A stretch of DNA of 64,000 nt from Paraburkholderia ginsengisoli NBRC 100965 (GCF_000739735.1 NZ_BBJF01000006.1:248001-312000), one strand, 5' to 3'. Shown: positions 8,463-17,981, counted from the stretch's first letter. The notes: generated by a model from the letters alone, not told the origin. Made by a program: numbers and translations.

Positions 8463-9707
8463 GTGAAGAGAGCCGGAATAATGACCTCGCATCAAAGCAC
8501 CGCCGCGTCGGCCACTGGCCACACGAACGCCGCCGTCACCCTCGGCTTATGTTTTGCGATCGCGCTGCTCGAAGGGCTCGACCTGCAGTCGGTCGGTGTG
8601 GCCGCGCCGCGCATGGCGCGCGAGTTCGGCCTGTCGGTCGCACAGATGGGTCTCGCGTTCAGCGCCGGCACCTTCGGCCTGCTGCCGGGCGCGATGTTCG
8701 GCGGACGGCTTGCCGACCGGATCGGCCGCAAGCGGGTGCTGGTGATTTCCGCGTGCCTGTTCGGCCTGCTGTCGATCATGACGGCGTTGGTGAGTGACTT
8801 TCACACCCTCGTGGTCGTGCGGATATTGACAGGCATCGGCCTGGGCGGCGCGCTGCCGAACCTGATCGCGATGTCGTCGGAAGCGGTCGAGCCGCGTTCG
8901 CGCAGCACTGCCGTCAGCGTGATGTATTGCGGCATTCCGTTCGGCGGCGTGATCGCGTCGGTGATCGGCGTGATGAGCGCGGGCGACGCCGACTGGCGTC
9001 ACATCTTCTATGTCGGCGGCGTGGGACCGTTGTTGCTGGTGCCGTTGCTGATCGCGTTCCTCGCGGATTCGAAGGCATTCGCCAAGGCCTCGCACGACGC
9101 ACGCGGCAAGCCAGCGCCGGTCGGTGAGGTCCTGTTCGGCGGCACGCGCGGTCTCTCCACGTTGCAGATCTGGGTCAGCTATTTCTGCACGCTGATCGTC
9201 CTCTACTTCCTGCTCAACTGGCTGCCTTCGCTGATGGCCGCAAGCGGTCTGTCGCGCGCGCAGGTCGGCTACGTTCAGATCTTTTTCAACGTGGGCGGCG
9301 GGATCGGCGCGTTGTGCATCGGCATGTTGATGGATCGTCTGCGCTCGGGGGTGGTGGTGGCCGGCATGTACGTCGGCATCATCGCGTCGCTCGCGGCGCT
9401 CTCGATGGCGCCCGGCTTCGGCGCGCTCGCCGCCGCCGCGTTCTTTGCGGGGATGTTCGTGATCGGCGGGCAATCGGTGCTGTATGCGCTGTCGGCGGCG
9501 TTCTATCCGACGGCCATGCGCGGCACGGGCGTCGGTGCTGCGGTCGCCGTCGGGCGCATCGGCTCGGTGGTCGGCCCGCTGGCCGCTGGGCAATTGCTGG
9601 CGATGGGCCGCAGTTCGTCGACCGTGATCGGCGCGAGCATTCCCGTCACCGTGATCGCCGCGGCGGCAGCGTTGCTGTTGCTGCGCCGCCCGCGCGCCGA
9701 CGACTGA
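8463..9707 (+). CDS. MFS importer, aromatic acid:H+ symporter type
   Basis: 414 residues from a GTG with AAGGA 8 nt upstream; an ATG at 8481 is an alternative. About twelve membrane segments. The family signature between helices 2 and 3 is GGRLADRIGRKRVL, and LEGLDLQSVGVAAPRMAREF in helix 1 carries the D-aspartate typical of PcaK/VanK/BenK-like proteins. It lies under its own copy of the MarR operator, so it is likely the hydroxycinnamate (ferulate/coumarate) uptake protein of this locus. The exact substrate is inferred from context. Confidence 0.85.
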   Translation: MKRAGIMTSHQSTAASATGHTNAAVTLGLCFAIALLEGLDLQSVGVAAPRMAREFGLSVAQMGLAFSAGTFGLLPGAMFGGRLADRIGRKRVLVISACLFGLLSIMTALVSDFHTLVVVRILTGIGLGGALPNLIAMSSEAVEPRSRSTAVSVMYCGIPFGGVIASVIGVMSAGDADWRHIFYVGGVGPLLLVPLLIAFLADSKAFAKASHDARGKPAPVGEVLFGGTRGLSTLQIWVSYFCTLIVLYFLLNWLPSLMAASGLSRAQVGYVQIFFNVGGGIGALCIGMLMDRLRSGVVVAGMYVGIIASLAALSMAPGFGALAAAAFFAGMFVIGGQSVLYALSAAFYPTAMRGTGVGAAVAVGRIGSVVGPLAAGQLLAMGRSSSTVIGASIPVTVIAAAAALLLLRRPRADD

Positions 9708-9782
9708 GCACACTCACACAAGAAGCCTCGGCAACAACAACGACAACAACACACACCAATCAACGGTTTGGAGAAACCCTTC

Positions 9783-10922
9783 ATGCAAGCATCCGCACGC
9801 CTTCTACTCTGCGGCGCGCTGTGCGCCGTCAGCGGCGCAGCAGCAGCTCAATCGAGCGTCACGCTCTACGGCATCGTCGACACCGGCATCGAATATGTTT
9901 CGCACGCGAATGCCACCGGCAAGAGTGTGTTTCGCATGCCGGCCGTCACCGGCGAACTGCCCTCGCGCTGGGGTCTGCGCGGCAACGAAGAGCTGGGCGG
10001 CGGCTATAGCGCGGTGTTCACGCTGGAAAGCGGCTTCAACGTGCGCGCGGGCGACCTCGGCCAGGGCGGCAGGCTGTTCGGGCGCCAGGCATTCGTCGGC
10101 ATCAAAAGTCCGTACGGCACGCTCACGTTCGGACGCCAGTACACGATGACGTACCTCGCGCTCATGGGCGCGGACCTGATCGGTCCGGACATCTACGGAC
10201 TGGGCTCGCTCGACGCGTACGTGCCGAACGCGCGCGCCGACAACTCCGTGACCTACCTCGGCAACTATGCGGGCGTGACGCTCGGCGCGAACTACTCGTT
10301 CGGCCGCGACGCGGCGGGCACCGGCAACTCGCCGGGCCAGGGCACGTGCACCGGTTCCGTGCCCGGTCACGCGACCGAGTGCCGCGAATGGTCGGTGATG
10401 CTGAAATACGACGCACCGTTGTTCGGCGTCGCGGCGTCCTACGAGGAGCAGCGCGGCGGCAGCACCGCCGCGGCGAACTTCTTCGACGGCGTGGCGCCGA
10501 CCCCGCTCATCAACGCCGCCGACAAGGACATTCGCGCGCACGTCAGCGCGTACGCCAACCTCGGCAAGGCGAAGCTCGGCGTGGGCTGGCTGAACCGTCG
10601 TGTCGATCCGTCGTCGCCTGCGCTCGCTGCCGTGCGCTCAAATCTGTTCTTCGTCGCCGCGTCGTACTTCGTGACGCCCGCGTTTATCGTCGACGGCGAG
10701 ATCTATCACATCAGCAATGACGAGCACGACACGCGCGCCACGATGGGTACGCTGCGCACCACCTACCTGCTGTCCAAGCGCACGGCGGTCTACGCGCAAG
10801 GCTCGTATCTCGGCAACAGCGCGAAGGCGCGCTACTCGGTCAGCGGCGGTGGCGGCGGCACGACGCCCACGGCAGGCACCGGCCAGACCGGCGTGATGGT
10901 CGGCATTCGTCATTCGTTCTAG
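9783..10922 (+). CDS. Gram-negative trimeric porin
   Basis: 379 residues with a 20-residue signal peptide ending AAAAQ and then SSVTLYGIVDTGIEYVSH, the classic opening of betaproteobacterial Porin_4/OmpC-like porins. Alternating beta-strands and a terminal phenylalanine (GIRHSF) fit a 16-strand outer-membrane barrel. GGAGAAACCCTTC sets the ATG at 9783. It lies 75 bp after the MFS gene and 10 bp before the esterase gene, so it probably helps aromatic acids or their esters cross the outer membrane. Confidence 0.9.
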   Translation: MQASARLLLCGALCAVSGAAAAQSSVTLYGIVDTGIEYVSHANATGKSVFRMPAVTGELPSRWGLRGNEELGGGYSAVFTLESGFNVRAGDLGQGGRLFGRQAFVGIKSPYGTLTFGRQYTMTYLALMGADLIGPDIYGLGSLDAYVPNARADNSVTYLGNYAGVTLGANYSFGRDAAGTGNSPGQGTCTGSVPGHATECREWSVMLKYDAPLFGVAASYEEQRGGSTAAANFFDGVAPTPLINAADKDIRAHVSAYANLGKAKLGVGWLNRRVDPSSPALAAVRSNLFFVAASYFVTPAFIVDGEIYHISNDEHDTRATMGTLRTTYLLSKRTAVYAQGSYLGNSAKARYSVSGGGGGTTPTAGTGQTGVMVGIRHSF

Positions 10923-10932
10923 GAGACACCAC

Positions 10933-12660
10933 ATGAAAACCACTTCGATCGCGCTCGCAGCGGCAGCGATGCTCGCACTCACCGCGTGCGGCGGCAATGA
11001 TGTCGGCAGCGCCGGCAGCACCGACGCCGGCGCGCTGCCGCGACTGGGCGCGGCGACGCCCGGCACGCTCGCGGGCAATTGCGCGGCGCTCGCCGCGAAG
11101 CTGACGTTCGCCAACACGGTGTTCACCTCGGTGACGGACGTCGCGGCCGGCACACTGAACGTGGCCGGCAAACCGATTGCCGAACACTGCCTGATCCAGG
11201 GCAACATGAATCAGCGGGTCAGCAGCGTCGACGGCAAGACCTATGCGATCGGCTTTGAAATGCGTTTGCCGATTGCGTGGAACGGGCGCTTCTTCTATCA
11301 GGCCAACGGCGGCCTGGACGGCAACGTTGTGACCGCCAGCGGTGTCATCAGCGGCGGCGCCCCCACCAACGCTGCGCTGAACATGGGCTTCGCCGTCATC
11401 AGCTCGGATGCCGGCCACTCATCGACGCAGAATCCGCTGTTCGGTTTGGACCCGCAGGCGCGCCTCGATTATGGTTACAACGCGGTCGCCACACTCACGC
11501 CGATGGCCAAGCGGGTGATCAAACTGGCCTACGGCAAGGGCCCGGATCGTAGCTACTTCGAAGGCTGCTCGAACGGCGGCCGGCATGCGCTGGTGGCGGC
11601 CGCGCGCTCGTCGGCCGAGTACGACGGCATCATTGCAGGCGATCCCGGCGTGCATCTGCCGAAAGCGGCGATCGGCGAAATGTGGAGCGCGCAGCAGTTC
11701 GCCAGGGTGTCGACCGCGACGACCGCGAATGGCTTGCCCGACATCACGACCGGCTTCACCGCCGCCGAACGTCAGATGGTCGCGTCGAAGATACTGAGCA
11801 AATGCGATGCGCTCGACGGCGCGACCGACGGCCTCATCCAGGATATCAAGGCATGCCAGGCAAATTTCAGCCTGGCCAACGACGTCCCCACCTGCACGAG
11901 CAACGTCCGCGACGGAAGCTGTCTGACGAGTGCGCAGAAAGACGCTATCGGCAACGTGTTCTCCGGCGCGCGCAACAGCGCGGGCACCGCGCTGTACGCG
12001 AGCTTCCCGTACGACGCGGGACTCGGCGCGGGCTGGTCGGCATGGAAGCAGTCCAACTCGATTACGCTCGATCCCGGAGCGGCCGCCTTCACGTTCACGA
12101 CACCGCCGCAAAGTGCCTCCGTGTTGAGCCAGTTGGCGGCTTACGCGCTGAACTTCAACATGGACAGCGACGCGCCGAAGATCTTTGCCACGAGCGGCGT
12201 GTATGGCGAGTCGGCCTGGTCGTTCATGACGCCGCCCGACGAAGCCAATCTGAGCGCATTGAAACAGCGCGGCGCCAAGCTGATCGTTTATCACGGCACG
12301 AGCGACCCGGTATTTTCGTCGAACGACACGACCGACTGGTACCAGCGCGTGAGCGCGGCCAACGGCGGCGACGCGTCGAACTTCGCGCGCCTCTACACGG
12401 TCGCCGGTATGAACCATTGCAGCGGCGGCCCGAGTACCGACCAGTTCGACATGCTCACGCCGATGATCGCGTGGGTCGAACAGGGCAACGCGCCGGACAG
12501 CGTGGTGGCGACGGCACGCGACGCGAGCAACGTCATCCCGAACGCGGACGTTCCCGCCGATTGGGGCGCGGGACGCACGCGGCCGCTCTGCCCGTATCCG
12601 AAAGTGGCCCGCTACCAACGCGGTGACATCAACGCCGCCAGCAGCTTCGTGTGTAGCTGA
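10933..12660 (+). CDS. Tannase/feruloyl esterase family lipoprotein
   Basis: 575 residues. The N-terminus ends in a lipobox LTAC-GG near residue 19, so the protein is probably anchored to the outer membrane or exposed at the surface. The tannase family signature GCSNGGRHAL carries the nucleophilic serine near residue 205. A late aspartate (YHGTSDPVFS) and histidine (AGMNHCSGGP) complete the triad, flanked by paired cysteines as in this family. It would release ferulate or gallate-type acids from plant esters. Its position 10 bp behind the porin and in the ferulate locus supports this substrate class. Confidence 0.85.
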   Translation: MKTTSIALAAAAMLALTACGGNDVGSAGSTDAGALPRLGAATPGTLAGNCAALAAKLTFANTVFTSVTDVAAGTLNVAGKPIAEHCLIQGNMNQRVSSVDGKTYAIGFEMRLPIAWNGRFFYQANGGLDGNVVTASGVISGGAPTNAALNMGFAVISSDAGHSSTQNPLFGLDPQARLDYGYNAVATLTPMAKRVIKLAYGKGPDRSYFEGCSNGGRHALVAAARSSAEYDGIIAGDPGVHLPKAAIGEMWSAQQFARVSTATTANGLPDITTGFTAAERQMVASKILSKCDALDGATDGLIQDIKACQANFSLANDVPTCTSNVRDGSCLTSAQKDAIGNVFSGARNSAGTALYASFPYDAGLGAGWSAWKQSNSITLDPGAAAFTFTTPPQSASVLSQLAAYALNFNMDSDAPKIFATSGVYGESAWSFMTPPDEANLSALKQRGAKLIVYHGTSDPVFSSNDTTDWYQRVSAANGGDASNFARLYTVAGMNHCSGGPSTDQFDMLTPMIAWVEQGNAPDSVVATARDASNVIPNADVPADWGAGRTRPLCPYPKVARYQRGDINAASSFVCS

Positions 12661-12732
12661 GTCGAAAGCGCAGCGCGCCCGCACCGGCCGGGCTTCGGCA
12701 CGGCGCGTCGCCGGGCGCGCGGTCAGCGCATT

Positions 12733-12770
12733 TGCCTCGCGCATCGTGTGTTTTTATCATGCGCGAGGCA
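12733..12770. terminator. Hairpin after the esterase gene
   Basis: TGCCTCGCGCAT and its exact complement make a 12-bp stem around a 14-nt loop that contains TTTTT. Without a T-run after the stem it is probably a transcript-end stabiliser or factor-dependent terminator. Confidence 0.5.
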
Positions 12771-12889
12771 CCACCACTTCCCTTCATTACATCGGGCCGA
12801 AACCAACTCGCCCGCCCGGCGCAGATAACAGCTACCTGACTGCGCCTCAGCCTCCCGCCTCTCACATTGCGACGGCCGTCGAACGGTCA

Positions 12890-12919
12890 TTGGCCAAGCG
12901 CCTCGCGGCCGGATAGAAT
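12890..12919 (+). promoter_or_regulatory. Candidate sigma-70 promoter for the kaiC-like gene
   Basis: TTGGCC and TAGAAT are separated by 18 bp. They sit ahead of two tandem hairpins (12921-12937 and 12941-12966) and about 130 nt before the ATG. The remaining part of 12661-13048 shows no gene. Confidence 0.45.
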
Positions 12920-12920
12920 T

Positions 12921-12966
12921 CCGGCATCTAATGCCGGCGCGCGTTCCCGTCGGCGAGCGGGAACGC
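12921..12966 (+). other. Two tandem perfect hairpins in the leader of the kaiC-like gene
   Basis: CCGGCAT-CTA-ATGCCGG (12921-12937) is followed 3 nt later by GCGTTCCCG-N8-CGGGAACGC (12941-12966). Both stems are perfect and would lie at the very 5' end of the mRNA if the promoter call is right. They could protect the transcript, act as a protein-binding site, or be operators in DNA. Confidence 0.5.
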
Positions 12967-13048
12967 CGCTTGCTCGCACACCAGGTTTGAGCAGTGGACG
13001 TTCATCAACACGTCGTCGCTTTTCCGCACTCTGAATGACACACCGACA

Positions 13049-14554
13049 ATGACTACCCAAGAATCTCAGACGTCTTCCCTGTCCACCGCGATCCGGTCCG
13101 TGCCGACGCGTTCCAACGTGGAAACGGGTGTGCCGGGTCTCGACGAAATCCTGGGCGGCGGTCTGGTGCGCGGCGGCGTCTATCTGCTCGAAGGGATGGC
13201 CGGCGCGGGCAAGACGATCCTGTCGAGCCAGATCGGTTTTCATCGTGTAAGCCAGGGCGAGAAGGTGCTGTACATGACCTTGATCGCCGAATCGCACGAC
13301 AAGCTGCTGGGTCATCTCCGAGGCCTGAGTTTCTTCGACGACACCGCGGTCGCGCAGCAGATGCTGTTCGTGTCCGGCTATCACGAGCTGATGCAGGATG
13401 GCCTCGACGGCTTCCTCAAGCTGATTGCGTCGAGCATCTACGACTACCGGCCGAGCCTGATGATCATCGACGGCTTTCGCAGCGCACGGGAATTCAGCGA
13501 AACCGAGTTGTCGCTGTCGAAGTTCATTCACGAACTGAACGCGCTGGTCGCGGCAATGGATTGCACCACCTTGCTGCTTGCACCGCTCTCGGGCAACGAG
13601 CCGCATCCGGAGCACACGCTGGTCGACGGTCTGATCGAACTGAACCGTTACAACGACGGCATGCGCCGCGCGCGCGAAATCGAAGTGCATAAGATGCGCG
13701 CGCGCAATCATCTGATGGGCAAGCACTTCTTCCGCATCGCCGAAAGCGGGCTGCTGATGTTCCCGCGTCTCGAAGCGCAAAGCGCGGTGCCGCAAGGTCC
13801 GGTGGATCTGAAGACGCGCCTCGGCTTCGGCTTGCCCCATCTGGACAATCTGCTCGGCGGCGGGTTCGCGCAAGGCTCGACGACCACGTTGATCGGACCG
13901 TCGGGCGTCGGCAAGACCATGCTTTGTCTGCAGTTCCTCGCAGCCGGCGTCGCGCGCGGAGAACGCTGTGTGTACCTCGGCTTTTACGAAGGACCGCAAC
14001 GGCTGATCGGCAAAGCCGAGGCAGTGTCGATCGCATTGACCGACGCGTACGAAGACGGCCGCCTCGTTATCCAATGGCAACCGGCCATCGAACTGGCCGT
14101 CGACGAACTCGCGGCCAACGCGCTCGCCACGGTCAAGCGGATCGGCGCGTCGCGCATCGTGATCGACGGTGTGGAAGGCTTCCGCGATTCGGCGTTGCGC
14201 ACCGAGCGCTTCGGCCTGTTCCTGAACGCGATGCTGCATCAGCTGCGCGAATCCGCGGTCACCACGCTATTGACCGAAGAACTGCCGCTTTACGCCGACC
14301 CCGGCTACGCGAGGAGCGTGCGGGTGTCCGCGTTGACAGAGAACCTCGTGCTGCTGCGCTACGCGGAGACGGAGAGCGGACTGCGCCGCATGATCTCGGT
14401 GGTCAAGCAGCGCGAGAGCGCGCATGACACGTCGCTGCGCGAACTCGTGATTACCTCCGACGGCCTCGACGTGAACGATGGTCCGCCGAATGGCGGCGGC
14501 GCGTCTTCGACGCCGGGGCTGCTGGCCACGCTGCACCCGCGGCGCAACACGTAG
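13049..14554 (+). CDS. KaiC-like tandem RecA ATPase
   Basis: 501 residues with two KaiC domains. The first has Walker A GMAGAGKT near residue 50 and a Walker B region PSLMIIDGF. The second begins LGFGLPHLDNLLGGGF, with Walker A GPSGVGKT near residue 290 and RIVIDGVEGF. It is shorter than clock KaiC and no kaiB or kaiA is present, so it belongs to the wider family of bacterial KaiC-like ATPases used in signalling or stress rather than a proven oscillator. A response-regulator gene starts 6 bp after its stop, implying one transcript and a joint role. Confidence 0.87.
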   Translation: MTTQESQTSSLSTAIRSVPTRSNVETGVPGLDEILGGGLVRGGVYLLEGMAGAGKTILSSQIGFHRVSQGEKVLYMTLIAESHDKLLGHLRGLSFFDDTAVAQQMLFVSGYHELMQDGLDGFLKLIASSIYDYRPSLMIIDGFRSAREFSETELSLSKFIHELNALVAAMDCTTLLLAPLSGNEPHPEHTLVDGLIELNRYNDGMRRAREIEVHKMRARNHLMGKHFFRIAESGLLMFPRLEAQSAVPQGPVDLKTRLGFGLPHLDNLLGGGFAQGSTTTLIGPSGVGKTMLCLQFLAAGVARGERCVYLGFYEGPQRLIGKAEAVSIALTDAYEDGRLVIQWQPAIELAVDELAANALATVKRIGASRIVIDGVEGFRDSALRTERFGLFLNAMLHQLRESAVTTLLTEELPLYADPGYARSVRVSALTENLVLLRYAETESGLRRMISVVKQRESAHDTSLRELVITSDGLDVNDGPPNGGGASSTPGLLATLHPRRNT

Positions 14555-14560
14555 CCGCCC

Positions 14561-14911
14561 ATGAAAACCATTCTGGTCGTGGACGACGAGTTCGACATCC
14601 TCACGGTCTGGGGGCTTCTGCTGGAGCGGCACGGCTATACCGTGATGACGGCGTCGAACGGCGCCGCCGCGCTCGAACAGATACGCCGGGCCCGGCCCGA
14701 CATCATCGTGTCGGACTGCATGATGCCGGTCATGTCGGGGCTGCAATTGTGCGCGGCGCTATACGCCGACCCCGTATTGCGCGATATTCCGATCCTCCTG
14801 TGCAGCGCGGCCGCGGACATTCCGGCGCAGCCGAATCCCACCATTGCCTACGCGCGCAAGCCGCTTTCTTTCGACACGCTGCTGGCGATGCTCGAACGCA
14901 TGTTGGCCTGA
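14561..14911 (+). CDS. Single-domain response regulator (CheY-like)
   Basis: 116 residues, a receiver domain only. The acidic pocket is VVDDEFD, the phospho-acceptor is the Asp in IIVSDCMMPV near residue 49, and the conserved lysine is in YARKPLSF. No output domain is present, so it signals through protein contacts, possibly to the KaiC-like ATPase encoded just upstream. No histidine kinase gene lies nearby. The intergenic stretch 14912-15158 holds no gene, only a 12-bp palindrome TGACGGCCGTCA at the stop. Confidence 0.88.
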   Translation: MKTILVVDDEFDILTVWGLLLERHGYTVMTASNGAAALEQIRRARPDIIVSDCMMPVMSGLQLCAALYADPVLRDIPILLCSAAADIPAQPNPTIAYARKPLSFDTLLAMLERMLA

Positions 14912-15158
14912 CGGCCGTCATCCGGACACGCGGTGGGCGGCCTATGCCCGCCGCGTGCGGCTCTTCACCACCCTCTTCTTCGACGAACACCGCGCGCGAA
15001 CCGCTCGCTCTCCACGGCTCGCTTCCGCACGTTGAGACGATCGCGCCATTTGTCGAGCCTTTGCCGCGTTCACCAACGGCCTGCCGCCTTTTACAGTGGG
15101 TCATCGATCGCGCAACGCCAGAACATCGGAGCGCGACGCAACTTTCGGAGGCTCGGTG

Positions 15159-16178
15159 ATGAACGGCAATCGTGGTGCGGTACCAGCAGCTTTCTTCGGG
15201 ATCGCGGTGGGCGTGCTGGCGTTCGCCAATCTGTGGCGTGTGGCGATCAGGGTGTGGCACCTGCCCGCCGTGGTCGGAACCCTGTTGACGATCGCGGCCC
15301 TCGCCGTCTGGCTCATCGTGCTGCTCGCGTACGGGCATAAGTGGCTGACCCACGCCGACGACGCCCGCGCGGAAATGCAGCATCCGGTGCAATCGTCGTT
15401 TGCGGCGCTCGGGCCGGTGTCGAGCCTGCTTGCCGCGAAATTGCTGGAGCCGTATGCGCATACGCTGGCGCTCGCGCTGTTCGGCGCGGCCGGGCTTGCG
15501 CAACTGGCGCTCGGCGTGTATCTGCATGGACGGCTCTGGCAGGGCGGCCGCAAGCCTGAACTGATCACGCCGGCCATTTATCTGCCGACCGTCGCGCCGA
15601 GTTTCGTGGCCGGCACTGCGGCGGCCGCGTTTGGGTTTCATCAACTGGGCGAGCTGTTGTTCGGCGCCGGGGTGCTGTCGTGGCTCGCGCTCGAATCGCT
15701 GATCCTGCATCGCGCCGCCGTCCATGAACCTCTGCCCGAAGCGCTGCGCCCGCTCCTTGGCGTGCAGCTCGCGCCGCCCGTCGTCGGTGGCGTGACGTAC
15801 CTGAGCCTGAGCAACGGCACACCGGACCTGTTCGCGATGGCCCTGCTCGGTTATGGGCTGTACCAGGCGTTGCTGCTGTTGCGCCTGTTGCCGTGGATTC
15901 GCCGGCAAGCGTTCGTGCCGGGCTACTGGGCCTTCAGCTTCGGCGTGGCCGCCCTGCCGACGATGGTTCTGCGGATGCTCGAACGCGGCGCCACGGGTCC
16001 GGTCGAATGGGCTGCGCCGGTTCTGTTCGTCGCGGCGAATCTGATCATCGGCATTCTGGTGGTGAAGACACTGGGCTTGCTGGTGCGAGGCAAGTTGCTT
16101 CCCGCCGCTGCGACACCGGTGGCGCCCGCGACGCAGGCGCAAACCGATTCGCGTGGTGCTCAGGCCGGTCGAGCATGA
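15159..16178 (+). CDS. TehA/SLAC1-like membrane protein
   Basis: 339 residues with about ten hydrophobic segments, beginning AAFFGIAVGVLAFANLWRVA as in TehA/SLAC1 family channels and transporters. HPVQSSFAALGPVSSLL and the later PPVVGGVTYLSL fit the same family. These proteins move anions or contribute to tellurite and dicarboxylate handling; the substrate is unknown here. CGGAGG 8 nt upstream supports the ATG at 15159; a GTG lies just before it. No TehB gene is adjacent. Confidence 0.75.
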   Translation: MNGNRGAVPAAFFGIAVGVLAFANLWRVAIRVWHLPAVVGTLLTIAALAVWLIVLLAYGHKWLTHADDARAEMQHPVQSSFAALGPVSSLLAAKLLEPYAHTLALALFGAAGLAQLALGVYLHGRLWQGGRKPELITPAIYLPTVAPSFVAGTAAAAFGFHQLGELLFGAGVLSWLALESLILHRAAVHEPLPEALRPLLGVQLAPPVVGGVTYLSLSNGTPDLFAMALLGYGLYQALLLLRLLPWIRRQAFVPGYWAFSFGVAALPTMVLRMLERGATGPVEWAAPVLFVAANLIIGILVVKTLGLLVRGKLLPAAATPVAPATQAQTDSRGAQAGRA

Positions 16179-16268
16179 CGCAAACGGCGACGCGCATCAC
16201 GCGTCTCGCCGTATCGCATCAACATCGACGTGAGCGCCTTCACGCTTCAGCGCTTCAACGCGCCGCCC

Positions 16269-16760
16269 TCAGAACCCATGCAGCGACACCACGATCAACG
16301 CCGCGCCGACCACCGCCACCACGTCTTCGATCAGCGCTGCCGGCGCATCGCGTCCAAACGTGCGGGCCATCGCGCTGCGCACCTTCGCCCCGCCCAGCGT
16401 GCCGATCACCGCGCCCGCCGCACCGACCACCGCGCCGAGCACGCCGACGATCCAGCCTCCAGCCAGGCCGCCGTGCGCTCCACTGATCGCCGCGCCGCTC
16501 AACGCGCCCGCCACGATGCGCGCGCCGAATTGCAGCGGCACTTTGCGGCTCGGCGTTTCGGGCAGTTGATCGGTAATCAGCTCGACGACCGCGAGCAGTG
16601 TGAAGATGTACGGCGTGGCGGTGAAGCCGAGAAACGCGAGCGGCGTGCCTTGCAGCGGCAACCAGCCGAGATGCGCCGCCCAGCTGACGGCGGCGGGAGC
16701 GGTCATCGCCCGAAGGCCGGCGACGATGCCGATGAGCAAGGCCAGGACGTACACGGACAT
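16269..16760 (-). CDS. DUF4126 family membrane protein
   Basis: 163 residues, four to five hydrophobic helices rich in Gly and Ala. SVYVLALLIGIVAGLRAMTA at the start, then ELITDQLPETPSRK and GARIVAGALSGAAI are typical of DUF4126. Function unknown. GGAG 6 nt before the ATG at 16760 sets the start. It is convergent with the TehA-like gene. The following 273 bp to the beta-lactamase stop contain no gene. Confidence 0.75.
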   Translation of the reverse strand: MSVYVLALLIGIVAGLRAMTAPAAVSWAAHLGWLPLQGTPLAFLGFTATPYIFTLLAVVELITDQLPETPSRKVPLQFGARIVAGALSGAAISGAHGGLAGGWIVGVLGAVVGAAGAVIGTLGGAKVRSAMARTFGRDAPAALIEDVVAVVGAALIVVSLHGF

Positions 16761-17033
16761 AGTGGACTCCGAATGAGGGCAATGATGCACGTTGGACAAG
16801 CCGACGGCTTACCTGGACGAACGTCGGCAGAATGTGTCGAGCATTTCACCTGGACAGTCAACTTCTCACCGCATCCATCGAGGCGATCCGCAATTCCCGG
16901 TGCGGTTGCCCCCCGGGGTTGCCCCCTTTCGGTGTGGCCCTAGTGTCGCACAATTCGACTGGCGCAATGCAGGCGACCAGCGCCACCAGCATCAGTCCGT
17001 TTCGATTCATGCGTACCGGGTCAAGCGCGGTCT

Positions 17034-17981
17034 TCAGACCGACGACACCACCAGCGCACCGACGCTGGCGATCGCCGCATTGCTGCGCGTCGCGTCGCCG
17101 TCCGTTTCGGTCAGATAGACCGTCACCAGCACCGGGCCGCGTCCGGGCGGCCACAGAATCGCGATGTCGTTCGCGGTGCCGCGCTCGCCGGTGCCGGTTT
17201 TGTCGCCGACGCCCCAGTCCTTCGGCAGCTTCGCGCGCAAGCGTGCGGCGCCGGTTTCGTTGGCCGCGAGCCACGCCAGCAGTTGCGCGCGCGAGCCCTT
17301 CGACAGATGGTCGCCGAGCACGAGTTCGCGCAGATTGCCGAGCATCGCGTTGGGCGTGGTCGTGTCGCGCGGATCGCCGGGAATCGCTTCGTTCAGCTCC
17401 GGCTCGATACGGTCCAGCCGCGTGACGCCGTCGCCAAGACTGCGCGCGAACGCGGTCACCGCCGCCGGACCGCCGAAGCTCGCCAGCAGCAGATTGGCCG
17501 CCGTGTTGTCGCTGAGCGTCAACGCGGCTTTGCACAATTCGGCGACGCTCATGCCCGCGCCGCCGGTGAGCTCGCGGGTATGCCGGCTGGTGCCCGGCGA
17601 GTTGGGCACGAGGTCGCTCGCGGAGAACACCATGCGCCGCTGCAGGTCCTCCTGACCGCGATCCACCCGTGTCAGCACCGCGCCCGCCGCCAGCAGCTTG
17701 AAGGTGCTGCACATCGGAAAGCGCTCGTCCCCGCGCAAACCGGCGCGCAGACCGGAGGTCGTATCCATGATCGATACGCCGAGCCGCCCGCCGCTTGTCG
17801 CTTCGATCTGCGCGAGTCGCGCGCGAATCGCCTCGGCATCGGCATGGGCATCGCCCCGCTCACTCCCGCGCGCCGACGCGCCAGTCTTCGTTGTCTTGCC
17901 CAACGCGCCGCCGCTGCCAAGCGCAACGCCAGCTATCGAAACGCCCAGCATCGCGCTCGCGAACTTCCGTCTTGTGATCAT
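17034..17981 (-). CDS. Class A beta-lactamase (PenA-like)
   Basis: 315 residues. All class A signatures are present: CSTFK (Ser70, with a cysteine before it), SDN, EPELN in the omega loop with the deacylating glutamate, and KTGTGERGTAND. The leader MITRRKFASAMLGVSIAGVA carries a twin-arginine and points to Tat export, as in Burkholderia PenA enzymes. It hydrolyses penicillins and probably early cephalosporins in the periplasm. AAGGAG 5 nt upstream fixes the ATG at 17981. A LysR-type gene diverges 99 bp away, the standard Burkholderia arrangement. The partner cysteine of carbapenemases (Cys238) is absent. Confidence 0.92.
   Translation of the reverse strand: MITRRKFASAMLGVSIAGVALGSGGALGKTTKTGASARGSERGDAHADAEAIRARLAQIEATSGGRLGVSIMDTTSGLRAGLRGDERFPMCSTFKLLAAGAVLTRVDRGQEDLQRRMVFSASDLVPNSPGTSRHTRELTGGAGMSVAELCKAALTLSDNTAANLLLASFGGPAAVTAFARSLGDGVTRLDRIEPELNEAIPGDPRDTTTPNAMLGNLRELVLGDHLSKGSRAQLLAWLAANETGAARLRAKLPKDWGVGDKTGTGERGTANDIAILWPPGRGPVLVTVYLTETDGDATRSNAAIASVGALVVSSV

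Noticed and set aside
13049-14911. Circadian clock operon
   Set aside because: KaiC-like ATPase is present, but kaiA and kaiB are missing and the protein lacks the clock-specific context.
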